Below are positions 10,665 to 20,503 of a DNA stretch of 64,000 bases, in pieces. The translations under genes were made by a program, and so were the position numbers. Position 1 is the stretch's first letter. Every line of letters begins with the position of its first letter. The notes beneath the pieces were generated by a model. The model saw only the letters and a list, made by a program, of their open reading frames with translations, was not told the DNA's origin and made no database searches. The DNA lies in contig JAJTUP010000043.1 in assembly GCA_021399435.1 (NCBI GenBank), forward strand, positions 372,001 through 436,000, read 5' to 3'. The DNA comes from Diaporthe sp. PMI_573 (taxonomy: Eukaryota > Ascomycota > Sordariomycetes > Diaporthales > Diaporthaceae).

Positions 10665-12263
10665 TCAAGGTAGTTCTCCTCGAGGAGCTGAAGCTAAAGC
10701 ATTGTCAGCTAGCTTTTGAGTGCGATGGAGTACTTTTTTCCGTACGAATCTCTCTTGCCCTCCAACTGGACTCTCTGTGATGCTGAGCACCGGACTAGCC
10801 CCGCAGTCGAGATGAACCTGAATCTTGTCTCTAAGCCGTAAGTAGATCGCGAGGTGTGGTCGCTTATGATCAAGCTCCCCATCTAGCTGACCACCGAACT
10901 GAAGATCCCGGAGCTGTCGATCACACCAGTCCGTTGTTGTTGGGTCAAGAAGATCGTCTATATCGATAGAATCGACAGCGGCCATCATCTGGGCAAGCCC
11001 ATCTCGAGCCGCAGGCCCTAGATGGACTGCCCAGTTCTCCACTTCGCTTGTATTATACAGATCCATCGGGATCCCGGCGACGAGATGCTCCCTATTCTTT
11101 TGTGGTCGGATGCGATGGCCGTTCCACATCTCCGTGAAGTCCGCAACCTCTTGACGGATCATGGGTCCATAGAGAGCATATACCGCGATCTGGTGAGCAA
11201 GACGGTTTGGTTGGAAGAGGCCGCTATCAATCAGCTCGTGTGAGAACGCGATCCAGCGCTGACTGACACCTTTAAGTAGCTTTTCCCACCAAGACTCGAT
11301 CCGTTGGTTCGATGTGCTTGGGCCCCAGATATGACAGGAGCTCAGTCTCGCTCCCTGCCTATGGACTCGTTGGTCGTTATCATCGGTGGTATACCGAAAC
11401 TCTGTCTGATCAAGGTCGGCGAGAATCGCCTGGGCTCCGGCCCAAAGAGGAGTCTCGATACCGTGATCCGAGCGGGTGAAAAGGGGGCGGACCCCTGAGT
11501 ACGACACTGTCCGTAGAAACTGTTTGAGTGAACTCAACGCTGTCATGTTCCCCCTGCCGACATATATCCAGATGATGGCTCTCGAGTACGTGTCGATACA
11601 GGCGTAGATAGAGAAGCCGAAGTTCTTGAGCTTCTCGTACCCATCGAGAGACCACATGAAGTTAGGCCCAGGAACCTGGAAGTTCTTTCGGTGCTTCCAA
11701 TCAGCAAGGCGTCTTTGCTCGGCCCGCTTCTTCCACTCTGGGTTCGTTTGGTACTCGCGATATAAGGTATTCTGGCCGACAAGGACGCCGGCAGGGATGC
11801 GGACGTAGTGGTATAGATACCCCCTGCCAAATCCTCTGATGCTTGAAGACTGACGGTCGTCTTGGAAGAGGAACTCTCTTGCTTTTTGAATAGCCTCCTG
11901 TCGTTCAGCCAGATCTCGGAAGCGCCGCTTCATCCCATGCTTCAGACGATACTCCTGTACAGTCCGCTCGGAGATCTCGATGCCGCGTCGCTTGAGATCA
12001 CGGACGATAGAAGTGTCGCTATATCCGTATCGGTAGAAGTAGCCTTTGATCAGCTCGACGAAGGTGTTGGTATCAATCTTTGAGTGAAGGGGCGAGTACT
12101 CCTGGGCACCCCATTCCGCTAACCTCCTTTTCAGGGTTCTGACGTCGAGTACGTGCCCATCGTCGCGGAGATGGGCACATATAGTGTCAATGGATAGTCC
12201 TTCTCGCCGCTGCTCGAGGATCCAGTCCTTGACGCGCTCCAAGTCCTTACGGGGCCTCGGCAT
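10665..12263 (-). CDS. DDE integrase-like transposase
   Basis: 532 codons in one exon. Residues 1-52 form a helix-turn-helix beginning MPRPRKDLERVKDW, like the N-terminus of fungal Clr5-type and integrase-like proteins. Residues 65-115 look like a second DNA-binding helix set. The catalytic core follows an rve/integrase layout: Trp-Ser-Leu-Asp at D207, Thr-Arg-Ser-Asp-His-Gly at D266, and Ser-Asn-Gln-Arg-Ile-Glu-Ser-Trp-Trp at E323. These would hold the two metal ions for strand transfer, so all three acids are present. The stop is at 10665-10667. Another frame stays open beyond it and reads an acidic tail to a TAA at 10565-10567, so the natural C-terminus may be longer, through a 1-nt indel or an unseen splice. 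Its own end repeats flank it. Confidence 0.85.
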   Translation of the reverse strand: MPRPRKDLERVKDWILEQRREGLSIDTICAHLRDDGHVLDVRTLKRRLAEWGAQEYSPLHSKIDTNTFVELIKGYFYRYGYSDTSIVRDLKRRGIEISERTVQEYRLKHGMKRRFRDLAERQEAIQKAREFLFQDDRQSSSIRGFGRGYLYHYVRIPAGVLVGQNTLYREYQTNPEWKKRAEQRRLADWKHRKNFQVPGPNFMWSLDGYEKLKNFGFSIYACIDTYSRAIIWIYVGRGNMTALSSLKQFLRTVSYSGVRPLFTRSDHGIETPLWAGAQAILADLDQTEFRYTTDDNDQRVHRQGARLSSCHIWGPSTSNQRIESWWEKLLKGVSQRWIAFSHELIDSGLFQPNRLAHQIAVYALYGPMIRQEVADFTEMWNGHRIRPQKNREHLVAGIPMDLYNTSEVENWAVHLGPAARDGLAQMMAAVDSIDIDDLLDPTTTDWCDRQLRDLQFGGQLDGELDHKRPHLAIYLRLRDKIQVHLDCGASPVLSITESPVGGQERFVRKKVLHRTQKLADNALASAPRGELP

Positions 12264-12528
12264 TATGCGAGATGCAGACTAGGGGTTCGAGATCGTGGTA
12301 GAGGTCGGAGTTCATACCTCCTTCCAAGGCTTCCAGCTGCAATATCCCCCTCTGAACCGGCATTATCGGAGCTTCGGCGCCTCGGCGCCGATGGAATGGC
12401 ATCAGCACCCCTTGGTATGGCATCAGCTCTGCTACATTGAAAACAGTGCGCTATCATATCAATACTGTAGCCCCATATAAAAACGTCGAAAGCCTATGTG
12501 CGAAATAGCTCCAATCATTTTCGTACAT

Positions 12529-12563
12529 GGTTTTGTCACCCATGTGGTAATGTGCGACCGTAC
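12529..12563 (-). repeat. Right terminal inverted repeat of the DDE transposon
   Basis: Inverted partner of 8978-9012 with one mismatch. Followed directly by CGAG at 12564-12567, the second copy of the putative 4-bp target duplication. Confidence 0.85.
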
Positions 12564-12567
12564 CGAG

Positions 12568-15500
12568 GCTCCAGCTGAAGGCACTCCCAATTATGCGACC
12601 ATTTGCCCAGCAACCTTTTGCGCCCCCGGGAACCTTAACTGCCTGACCCATTCAGCCATTCCAAATTTTGTGGGCTTGCTTCAGATCTACCCATGCGCCA
12701 GGCCCCCCAGGCCCCACAGGCCCCGCAGGCCCCATGCCCTCGTGGCTCTCGCTGCCAACTGGGGCGGGCGGCAAGGCGACATCGTCATGATCCCAGCGCG
12801 GTGGGGGTGCGAAATCTCGGAAGCCCTTGCTCCTGGCCACCTGCCCGTCCACTCCAGTCCACCCACAGCCTCAGCTGCCCTTCCGCTGTCGCAATCCCCA
12901 TCGTCTCTCTAGAGCTCAGAGGGGGCCACCGACGACTGTGTCACCTCGCTACCTCCCCGCCATCGCCCAGCCTTTCCGGATACGGTCGCCATTGTCGAAG
13001 CACATCAAATGAGGCGTCCACGCCCTCACCTGGCCGCCTCTGGTGTGGCTGCTGCGAGTCCTTCCTCCACGTCTTGACCGCACCCGGACCAGCTGCCCAG
13101 CCACACGTCGCCCTGATCACAGCCGTCCCCACTTTGCTGAGATTCAGATCTCGCAAAACCCGGCAGGTTGGGCTCCGCAACGGTCGCTCGCGCCACTGAC
13201 CTGCCGCGACCCGCTTCCCGCCTGCTTGTCTCCATTGCAGTCCCCATTGTACGGAGCGCTAGCTGCTCCTCAATGTTGCAGAGGATCACGATGCTACTGT
13301 ACGGCTGAGACCCCCTGGCCCTTAGGCAAATTTTCCATTACCTCCCTCCCATCGATATTACCGGTCTTGGGCAACCATGCCAGGGAAACCGACAAGACGG
13401 TACATATTATGATATTCCCATCCGAGACATGGTTCCTCCGACGCAGCCTTCGATCCCGGCCTTCAGGAGACGGGCGCATCTTTCCCCAGGACCGACCCAC
13501 CGCTTCAACCCCTGGTGCTCTAATGTACTTACCCTCAGCGATGCCCTTGACGCCAGATCGTATTTCTCGATGATGGCTGTGCCGCATCGACCTCAGCGTT
13601 GTTTTTTTCCTTTTCAGCTCCTTATGGCAGATCTATCTAGGGATCTCAGGGGCCCTGAGTTCGTCGATCCTAAGCTGCTTGTTTCCCTACCTCCCATGTC
13701 CTTCGCGTGACCCCCGGGCGTTCACCGCATGCAGAAAGACCCCCGCCCTTTCCGGGACGCACTGGCAGCTGGGCTTCGGCATCAGCGAAAGGGCACATCG
13801 CTTTTTCTGCAATCTTGAAACGCTCTTCAGGAGATCACTTCAAGACAGAGCCGAAGGTCCGCCTTGCTTCTTCGAACAGCACGAAATCTAACAACAGATG
13901 GAAACCCTCGAGGTCGCAGGAAGCGGGTGAAAGTGCTCGGCGATCTGGGTGGGTCACGCCGCGTCCATGTGCTTTTGGCATCTCCCGTTGAGATGCGATA
14001 TCTGACGCCTTCTATCCCGTCATTTCTTTTCTTCTGCATGCTGCTTTTCTCGATCGGGCTTCATACTTTCCTGCAGCAAGGTGGGGGACATGTTCCTCGT
14101 ATGCCCTATTATAATCACTGTCCTCTCCCACCTGCTCGCTGCATCACATCACAGCTTTTGCTTTTCCCCCCTGGTGTCAGTCCCAAGGAAAGCCTTGCCC
14201 ACGGACCAGCAAGGTAATTGGTTGGTCGCGTAGATGAGTGAACAGCCACAGAATCGAGCGTGGAGATATCTGTGGGGGTTTGATGTTGGCAGCCCTGCCG
14301 GGCCACAGCGGCACAGCGTCACACCTCCCAGGTGTGTGCGGAGGTCTAATCAACTGGCAGGTACAGGGATCATTTAGCGAACCGGCTTCGCTGATCATCC
14401 TCGGGTGGCTGCTGACTCGACGACTCGGGACCCAAAGTGCTGGGTTTTGGTCTGTCATGGGCTGGAATTTGCGGTGTGCGGCTCGCTGCCTAGTGCCTAT
14501 ATCAAGGCGTAATATACTGCCCCCCAACTGCTAGTTCGAGTCTCGCAGGGGGGTCCTCGACATCAATGCTGCCAGCAAGTCTTTGGCCTCTCGTCGCTTC
14601 TGAGCCCGCCAATCTGGTTAAGCTACATGGGAAGGTTAAGAAGTGGATTCGTGAACGGCAATCGTACCGGGCCAGATTCGCAGTTGCGTGCCCAGCACAC
14701 GATTCCATGCCCTAAGGGAAGAGCCAGCCCGCAACAACTTGCATCGCGGCCCGCTCACAAGCCGCTGAACAAGAACGACTCTATTTTCATCTGATACTGA
14801 CTGTGCAGTTCGTCGGCATGTGGTTCCCGACCTGGCCCTGGCAACTAAAGGTCTCAATAAATGCAAGCACCATCATAGACCGCGAGATCAGCAAGGCCAG
14901 AGGAGGCATGACGTGACCATCCTTACATGGTTGCGGGAGCGAGGAAAAGGATCGATGTGGGACTAAGACCTGGGACGGATAAGCCTACTCTCTGCTTCCC
15001 ACAAGCCGCGGAAACAAAACGATTGGGTCGACTTCCATAGTGAGCCGTTGGTTCCCTCTGGGCGGCTCTCCCACTGGTGACCCGTCCTGCTGGTTCGGAT
15101 GCCAAGAAGTGCGCCACGGTTGACCAGTTTTAGCCCGGACTGAAGGGCTGGATTTGAAGTGCAAAAGGCTGGTAAGCACTTGACCTGCCGGCAACTGGGA
15201 GCGCCCGCACGCACGGTACTGTGTATATCTGAGGCACCCGATCACAGGCAAGCCGAACTGCTTACTTTTGGGCTGCACTTAACCGGCTGCCTACTGTAAC
15301 CATAGCAGTTCAGTGTACCGCAAAGATGTACCAGTTTTAGTACGGATCGCCAACAATGCCTTAGGAGGGCGACGCAGTCCAGCGATGTCACTCTGCATGG
15401 GAGATCAACAATGCGCATCGATGCATCAACGAGGCGTAGCGGCAAATAAAGATACAGAGTCAAGATGGGACCTGTTTTGTCCTGCCCACATCGCGCCAAG

Positions 15501-18453
15501 CGGGTGAGATGGTCCAGCTCCGGGCGCGGCTGTTGGTCACGCTGCACTGGATGGTGGTCGCGTGGGAAACTGGTAGGGCTATGCCACGCAGAGCTCTGCC
15601 TTTCCCCTTCTCGAAGTTCTCTGGCAGGGCTATCACCAATCACATTGATTGTTGAAGGCTGACAAGATCTTGGAAACACATCTGGCATGTTGGAAAATTT
15701 GCGGGGGTCGGATATCCCGGACAAACATTGTCATTACCGCTGGCCAGTAAGCAGAGCCCAAGCCCCTGCGACTGCATCGAGGCGAAGGGGTTTCATCCCA
15801 TCCGGGTGCCTTAAAATCAACTGAGCTTGCGAGGAGAAGCAAGCACCCAGGGAACCTTAACAGCTATCGAGTAATGTTCCGAAGAAACAGGATGAGATCC
15901 TCCGCACATCAGATTCCGGCATGAATTGTATAAGGGCTATAACCTGTGGGCAATATGAAGGCGCTAGGTCCCGTGGACCCCACTTCTGGTACTCGCCCAA
16001 GCTTCAGCTTCTTCGTATCGTCAGGATCTCAGGGCAGACAGGCAGATCTCAGGCCAGGTGGTCGGCGGACAGCACCGGACGGCCTATCGCTGGGAATGGA
16101 CCATGACGGTAACCTCTTATTCGTTGCTGCTTTGCGCTCGCGCAAGGATTGCACCTTGCCCTGAGCCAGATCGTTCATGGCCCAGGCGTTTCGAAGTCAG
16201 AAGAACCAAAAGTGTTTTTGTTCTATCTTCCTGGTATCGAGGCCCCTCCACCACCAGCATGCGGCTATCAGAAAAATACAAAATTTCCTAGGGAGGCTTG
16301 CGAGGGTGGTGGTGGCCCAAGACGCCGAGTCAGGCAAATGTACCCGGTTTATTCAGCCCTGTCAGCCCTGGCAGCCGCAACAATTTGAAGGGAATACTCA
16401 AGGTTTCTGCGCTTCCCACGCAAGTGAACTGACCCGCCCGGTGGATTCTCTCCTCTTTCACCGAGTAATCCTGTCGGAATTGGCAACACAGCGATGGATA
16501 CTCGCAGTGGTAATGTGGTGGTCTCCAGCCCAATCTCTCGGGAGGCTCCACTGCTGCGCTGAGAGAGCTTTCCCCACGATGGACCCTGGACACCTGACCC
16601 CTGCTGTAATCTCCCCTGCAGCTGACAGTGGAGCTTGTGAGTGGCTGTGGTGTACAAAACTACACGGAGGAGGGTCTGTAGTGAAAATCCGCCGCCGTCT
16701 GTAAGTCTTCGATTGCTCCAGGGCTGGGGTCCAGAAAATGTGGAGGACAGCCAGAACAATAATTTCCAAAGCCATCAGAGCTAACTACAGACACAGCGGC
16801 AAGAGACAATCGAGGTTACTCAGGTTCGTAATGGCCCGAGGCAGTACCCGCCGACAAAGCCGGTCAACGTCCCCTAGTTGCGCCCAGTATACCAGCGCTC
16901 CGGTACAGGGCGGCGCCGCCCTTCCTAGCCTCATAGACTGACGTTGCGGTCGGTGTCTCTAGCCTGTTTTACCTTGAATGCCACTCCAGCTGACCCATTG
17001 ATGGCGGAGAAGTGGTCGACCCAATGAACAGCGTTGAACGGGTTATGGACGAAAGCTCACAATAACGCCCTGGGCCCCTGGACAAATCTACGGGATGCGG
17101 TGGACACAAAGCCAGTGATGTGTCTACGTGGTCTCAGGTACGTACCTGTTGCAAATGGTGCACGAAGAGAGACGCAACTCGAGTCGTGGACAGGAAAGAG
17201 CTCTGCTTCAGATCGATGGATATTGACCTTGTGCAACCTGAATTCATTGTGGCTGTAGTGTAGTCGGCGAGTTGGGGAGGTTGTGCGCGCTTGGAACAGG
17301 GGCGATCTGTGCAGGCCTGTCGCATCATAACCGGGGCTTGCATGCCTCTGCATTTCGGCATGCATACCAACGCATCACCACAGCTTGGGAGCACGTTGGC
17401 TGGCACCCTGGGTGGAGGAGGTTTTCCCCTCCGCACAATTGGGAACGGGGTCTCAAACGTCACCCTCGCCTTGACTGCCTGCCTCTTGCCCCCCAGGAGC
17501 TCACAGGCATCCCTTTGCTCAAATCCCAACAATCAGGTCCTCATTGACAAACGTCTTCGAGGCGATGCGCTCCAACACTGGCTGCATGACTAGATGGCAT
17601 CCTTAACTCTCTCACCTGTGGCTATGCTCTGACGCACCTGGTCAGCGAGACCACACTGATGGGCGCTCTTGGTTGCTAGAGCAAGCCCGGCGCTGGCTAG
17701 GAGCGACCGGCGAGCCTCGAGTGCTGATGTTTACAACCGGCAACTTGTCGTGTATCAATCGCATTTCGCTAAATCGATGCAAGCCTAGCTGTACAACATT
17801 CGTCTTACCGCCTCATCCTCTACCCTAGCCCGCGGAAGACGAACATACAGGGGACGACCTGCTGATCATCACTCCAGTCGATGTCGATGTTACCGGCTTT
17901 GCCGCCTCACAATCCGACAGGAGTGAGCAGTCACAACTTGTCAGTGCTGATTACTTTGGCATGGAGTGTTTGGCAGGTAGTGCGCTGGCCAGCAGTGGCC
18001 AAGCCTCGGATCCCGGGAAGCGCGTGCACAGATGTTTGCCTGTCTGCTGGTGACGATGTTGATCAGCCACCTCCATATTGTCATATTGCAGTTGGCATCT
18101 CCTACACGCGGCGGTTTCTGCTTCAAGCCACTTAAACGCACCTGCAGCCCACGTCTTGCCTGTCGTGGCCGCAGCACACTAAGCCTTGGACAGAGTCAGG
18201 GCGTATTTGCAGTGCTTGGTTGCGTAGGCAAGGAGGTCTGTCCGGTCGTCTGTCGGTTGGCATCATGCAGGAGATGTCGAGGAGAAACAGCGGCCCAAGA
18301 TGACAGGATCCACCTCGATCCGATGCTGGTGGGGAGATTCGGAAGCTGTCCCGGCAGAGGTGATATATATCATGAAGCCAGCACTGCGTTGCGAGAATGA
18401 GAAGCCCCAATATTTCGCACGTTGATGCCCATGTGTGAGCTGTAGCAATCCTG
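12568..18453. other. 5.9-kb stretch with no supportable gene
   Basis: The region is GC-balanced rather than AT-rich, and many short frames exist on all six frames with no one strand or frame dominating. None shows a motif I know. The longest plus-strand frame (12693-13199) starts in a tandem run of CAGGCCCC-type units at 12699-12735 and is compositionally driven. A strong hairpin of C6 against G6 arms lies near 14519-14547. No terminal repeats were noticed. It may be old non-coding or heavily diverged repeat DNA, or contain lncRNA that sequence alone does not reveal. Confidence 0.5.
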
Positions 18454-19053
18454 ATGATGGCAGTCGTCCGAGAGGCAGGACCCGTTCCCGGGGACAAACC
18501 GAGACGCAAGCGAGATCCAAAGCCTCAAATCATCCGCAGGCTTAAGCAGACAGTCCTAAGGAAGGCTGATCAGGTCCACAGGGCATCAGGGGGGAAGGTC
18601 GCTGTGTTCTTCTACAAGTCCGGCAAATACACCTGCTACACGTCGGAACCACGCCCCAAGGCCAAGCCTGGTACGGCGAAAGCTCGCCGCGCTCCGGCAG
18701 AGTTCCCTGCACCGTTCCGCCAGATTGTGAGTTTTGATCCCCAAGATTCTCACAGCACTCCCTGAGCATACCTGTTAACTATTCGAAGCCCCAGACAACA
18801 CCTATCCCGGACATCTGGCATGCGGAAGATGTGAAAGACATGTCCTATCACAAGCGGTTCATCGACAAATACAAGCCTAACATATCTACGGAGGCTATCC
18901 AACCTATAAAGCACATCCCATCGAACGTCCCTGAGCCATCGGTCAAAGCCTGGTTTTAGCGCCGAGAAAATTGATGTTGAAGAACTGCTTGGGCCTCTGG
19001 CCAGCCTGGAGGACAAGGACGTTGACTCCCATGATGAGGCTAGTAGTGACTGA
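18454..19053 (+). pseudogene. Small MADS-box-like gene with one intron and a frameshift
   Basis: Exon 1 (18454-18726) carries a basic run followed by Leu-Arg-Lys-Ala-Asp-Gln-Val-His, then Gly-Gly-Lys-Val-Ala-Val-Phe-Phe and Lys-Ser-Gly-Lys-Tyr-Thr-Cys-Tyr-Thr. This is the helix-strand-strand order of an SRF/MADS domain. A 62-nt intron, GTGAGT...GAAG, fits at 18727-18788 in phase 0. Exon 2 continues in frame (Pro-Gln-Thr-Thr-Pro-Ile-Pro-Asp) to a TAG at 18957-18959. Right after it, one frame over, an acidic stretch ends at a TGA at 19051-19053. This suggests a one-base gain in the TTTT run at 18953-18956, as mutation or sequencing error. Corrected length would be about 178 residues. MADS assignment is by pattern only. 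Confidence 0.45.
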
Positions 19054-19342
19054 GGAGGATACCAATAGTAATCGGGAGTACTTCCATTTACCTCCATTAG
19101 CATGATCTGAGGAGAATTTTTCTCTTTATCCTTATTCAAAGTGAGGGCATTCCCAGTTGATTTGCCGCCCAACTAATGCCCATACATACTTAATTCCTAT
19201 ACCGTTTAAGAGCTTAGAAGCTCTATTTTTAGACTATAAACCCATTTTGTGATGATCTGCCTATAGATCTAGCTCTATACAGCTTTAACAACTACATAAA
19301 TGGGGACTTTAATTCCAACCTTGGTGATAAATTACCACTTAC

Positions 19343-19553
19343 TGTGGCGGTTGTCACCACTAGACGGGCTGACACCACCACAAGGTGCTGGCAGGGGCTG
19401 GTCCCTGCCACAGGCACGGACCACGGTTATTAAACTTCTCCACGCGTCGCACATCGCGAGTTTCTTTCCTTCCTTCTTCTCTCCTTAAGCTTAGAATCTT
19501 CGTACGTAGTGCCAATACAACAGCTTCCATGCTGGACATTGCTGGCCGTTACA
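19343..19553 (+). repeat. Gypsy 5' LTR (211 bp)
   Basis: Begins TGTGGCGGTTGTCACC and ends GGCCGTTACA, the TG...CA boundaries of an LTR. It matches, with a small number of substitutions and indels by eye, the 214-bp LTR on the minus strand at 41191-41404. A gag frame follows 167 bp downstream, so this is the 5' LTR of an element whose pol has been lost. Confidence 0.8.
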
Positions 19554-19574
19554 CTATTCTAAGCTTCAAACTTA

Positions 19575-19640
19575 TCGCTGTCTAGCGATCAATAAATAAG
19601 GCACCTCTCGCTGCCTAGCGATCAATAAATAAGGCACCTC
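19575..19640 (+). repeat. 33-bp tandem duplication in the Gypsy leader
   Basis: Two head-to-tail copies of a 33-bp unit (TCGCTGTCTAGCGATC...) with one T/C difference, between the LTR and the gag start codon. Confidence 0.85.
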
Positions 19641-19719
19641 TCCAATCAAACCTTACGCCGAGTACAGGCGGCAGGAAAGAATCGCACGAATCGAACCGAG
19701 ATCGAGGACGCATCAACTG

Positions 19720-20503
19720 ATGCCTATTAAGAAGACATACCCGCCGGCAAGCCGCAGATCACACCGTCTCGCGCCCGAAGAGACACCTGTGTCAGAAGCC
19801 GAGAACGCCGAGAGCGAGACCCTGCGGAGAATCGAAGAAGAGCAAAACATCGTGCCCAGCCGAGAAGAGAGGTCGACCGAGAACGAAGGAAGCATGTCGA
19901 ACGCCGAGAGCGCTGCGGCCGCACAGGCGGACAGGATACAGCAGCTTGAAGCCACGATCGCCCGCTTGGAAGCAATGATTCAAAGCGACCGACAGGCCAT
20001 ACCAGCCGCTCCCCGGCCTGTAGCGGAGGACATTGAAGACCGTAGCCGACGGGAAATAACCCCCGCTGAGAGTGCCTTCGGGGGCACTGCTTTCAACCCG
20101 ACCGGTCAGGCAGCGCTCCCTGCCTTTAAGCGATTCGGGACCATCGACAATGACAGAAACCCGAATTACAGCGATAAGGCCAAATCGCGGGGGAAGGAAC
20201 CGCAAATTTTTGAAGGTGATGAGAAGGTCTTTGACCGCTGGGTTCGCAGCCTCGCCGCCAAGTTTGAAGAAGATGAAGCTACATTTCGAAGCGAGAAGAG
20301 CCGGATCAACTATATAATGGAGTTAGTTAAGGGCGGACCAGCCGAGGCACTAGAGCCGAGATACCTCTCGACAGAAAACCCGTTCTCTGGTGTCGCTGAG
20401 ATGATTCAAGTCCTGGAAGCTGTTTATCATGACCGTAACCAGTCCTCAGCTGCTCGCCTCGAGTTAAGCACGATGATGTTCGACCCAAATGGAGACTCCA
20501 ACA
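19720..20503 (+). pseudogene. Gypsy gag, 3' truncated
   Basis: The ATG at 19720 opens a hydrophilic N-terminal region with a coiled-coil-like segment at residues 68-90 (Gln-Leu-Glu-Ala-Thr-Ile-Ala-Arg-Leu-Glu). A retrotransposon gag core follows from about residue 160 (Phe-Glu-Gly-Asp-Glu-Lys-Val-Phe-Asp-Arg-Trp, later Tyr-Ile-Met-Glu-Leu). This is the capsid-type protein of fungal chromodomain Gypsy elements, which packages the RNA. It is cut at Asp-Ser-Asn where a hAT terminal repeat begins at 20504. The zinc knuckle, protease and reverse transcriptase are absent downstream. The leader and LTR lie immediately upstream. Confidence 0.75.

Larger units (their letters stand above)
8978..12563. 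mobile_element. Complete two-gene DNA transposon with DDE-integrase-type transposase
   Basis: The element is 3586 bp. Its ends are 35-bp inverted repeats starting GTACGGTCGCACATTACC, with a single mismatch at position 31. The 4-bp sequence CGAG directly flanks both ends (8974-8977 and 12564-12567), which I read as a target-site duplication. Two genes converge inside: a DDE transposase on the minus strand (10665-12263) and an unknown protein on the plus strand (9311-10561), whose stops lie only about 100 bp apart. The DDE core belongs to the retroviral-integrase-like group rather than hAT, Tc1/mariner or MULE, and a 4-bp duplication is in the size range made by integrase-type enzymes. Ginger-type elements are the nearest known analogy, but these ends do not start TG, so I leave the superfamily open. 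Near-perfect repeats suggest a recent insertion. Confidence 0.8.

Noticed and set aside
12693..13199. 168-codon plus-strand frame after the DDE transposon
   Set aside because: Begins in a CAGGCCCC tandem repeat and is Pro/Arg/Ser-rich throughout by composition; no motif and a competing antisense frame.
14519..14550. Possible tRNA 3' half with a GTTCGAGTC B-box-like motif
   Set aside because: The flanking C6 and G6 arms pair directly with each other as a simple hairpin, leaving no D or anticodon arm; not a tRNA.
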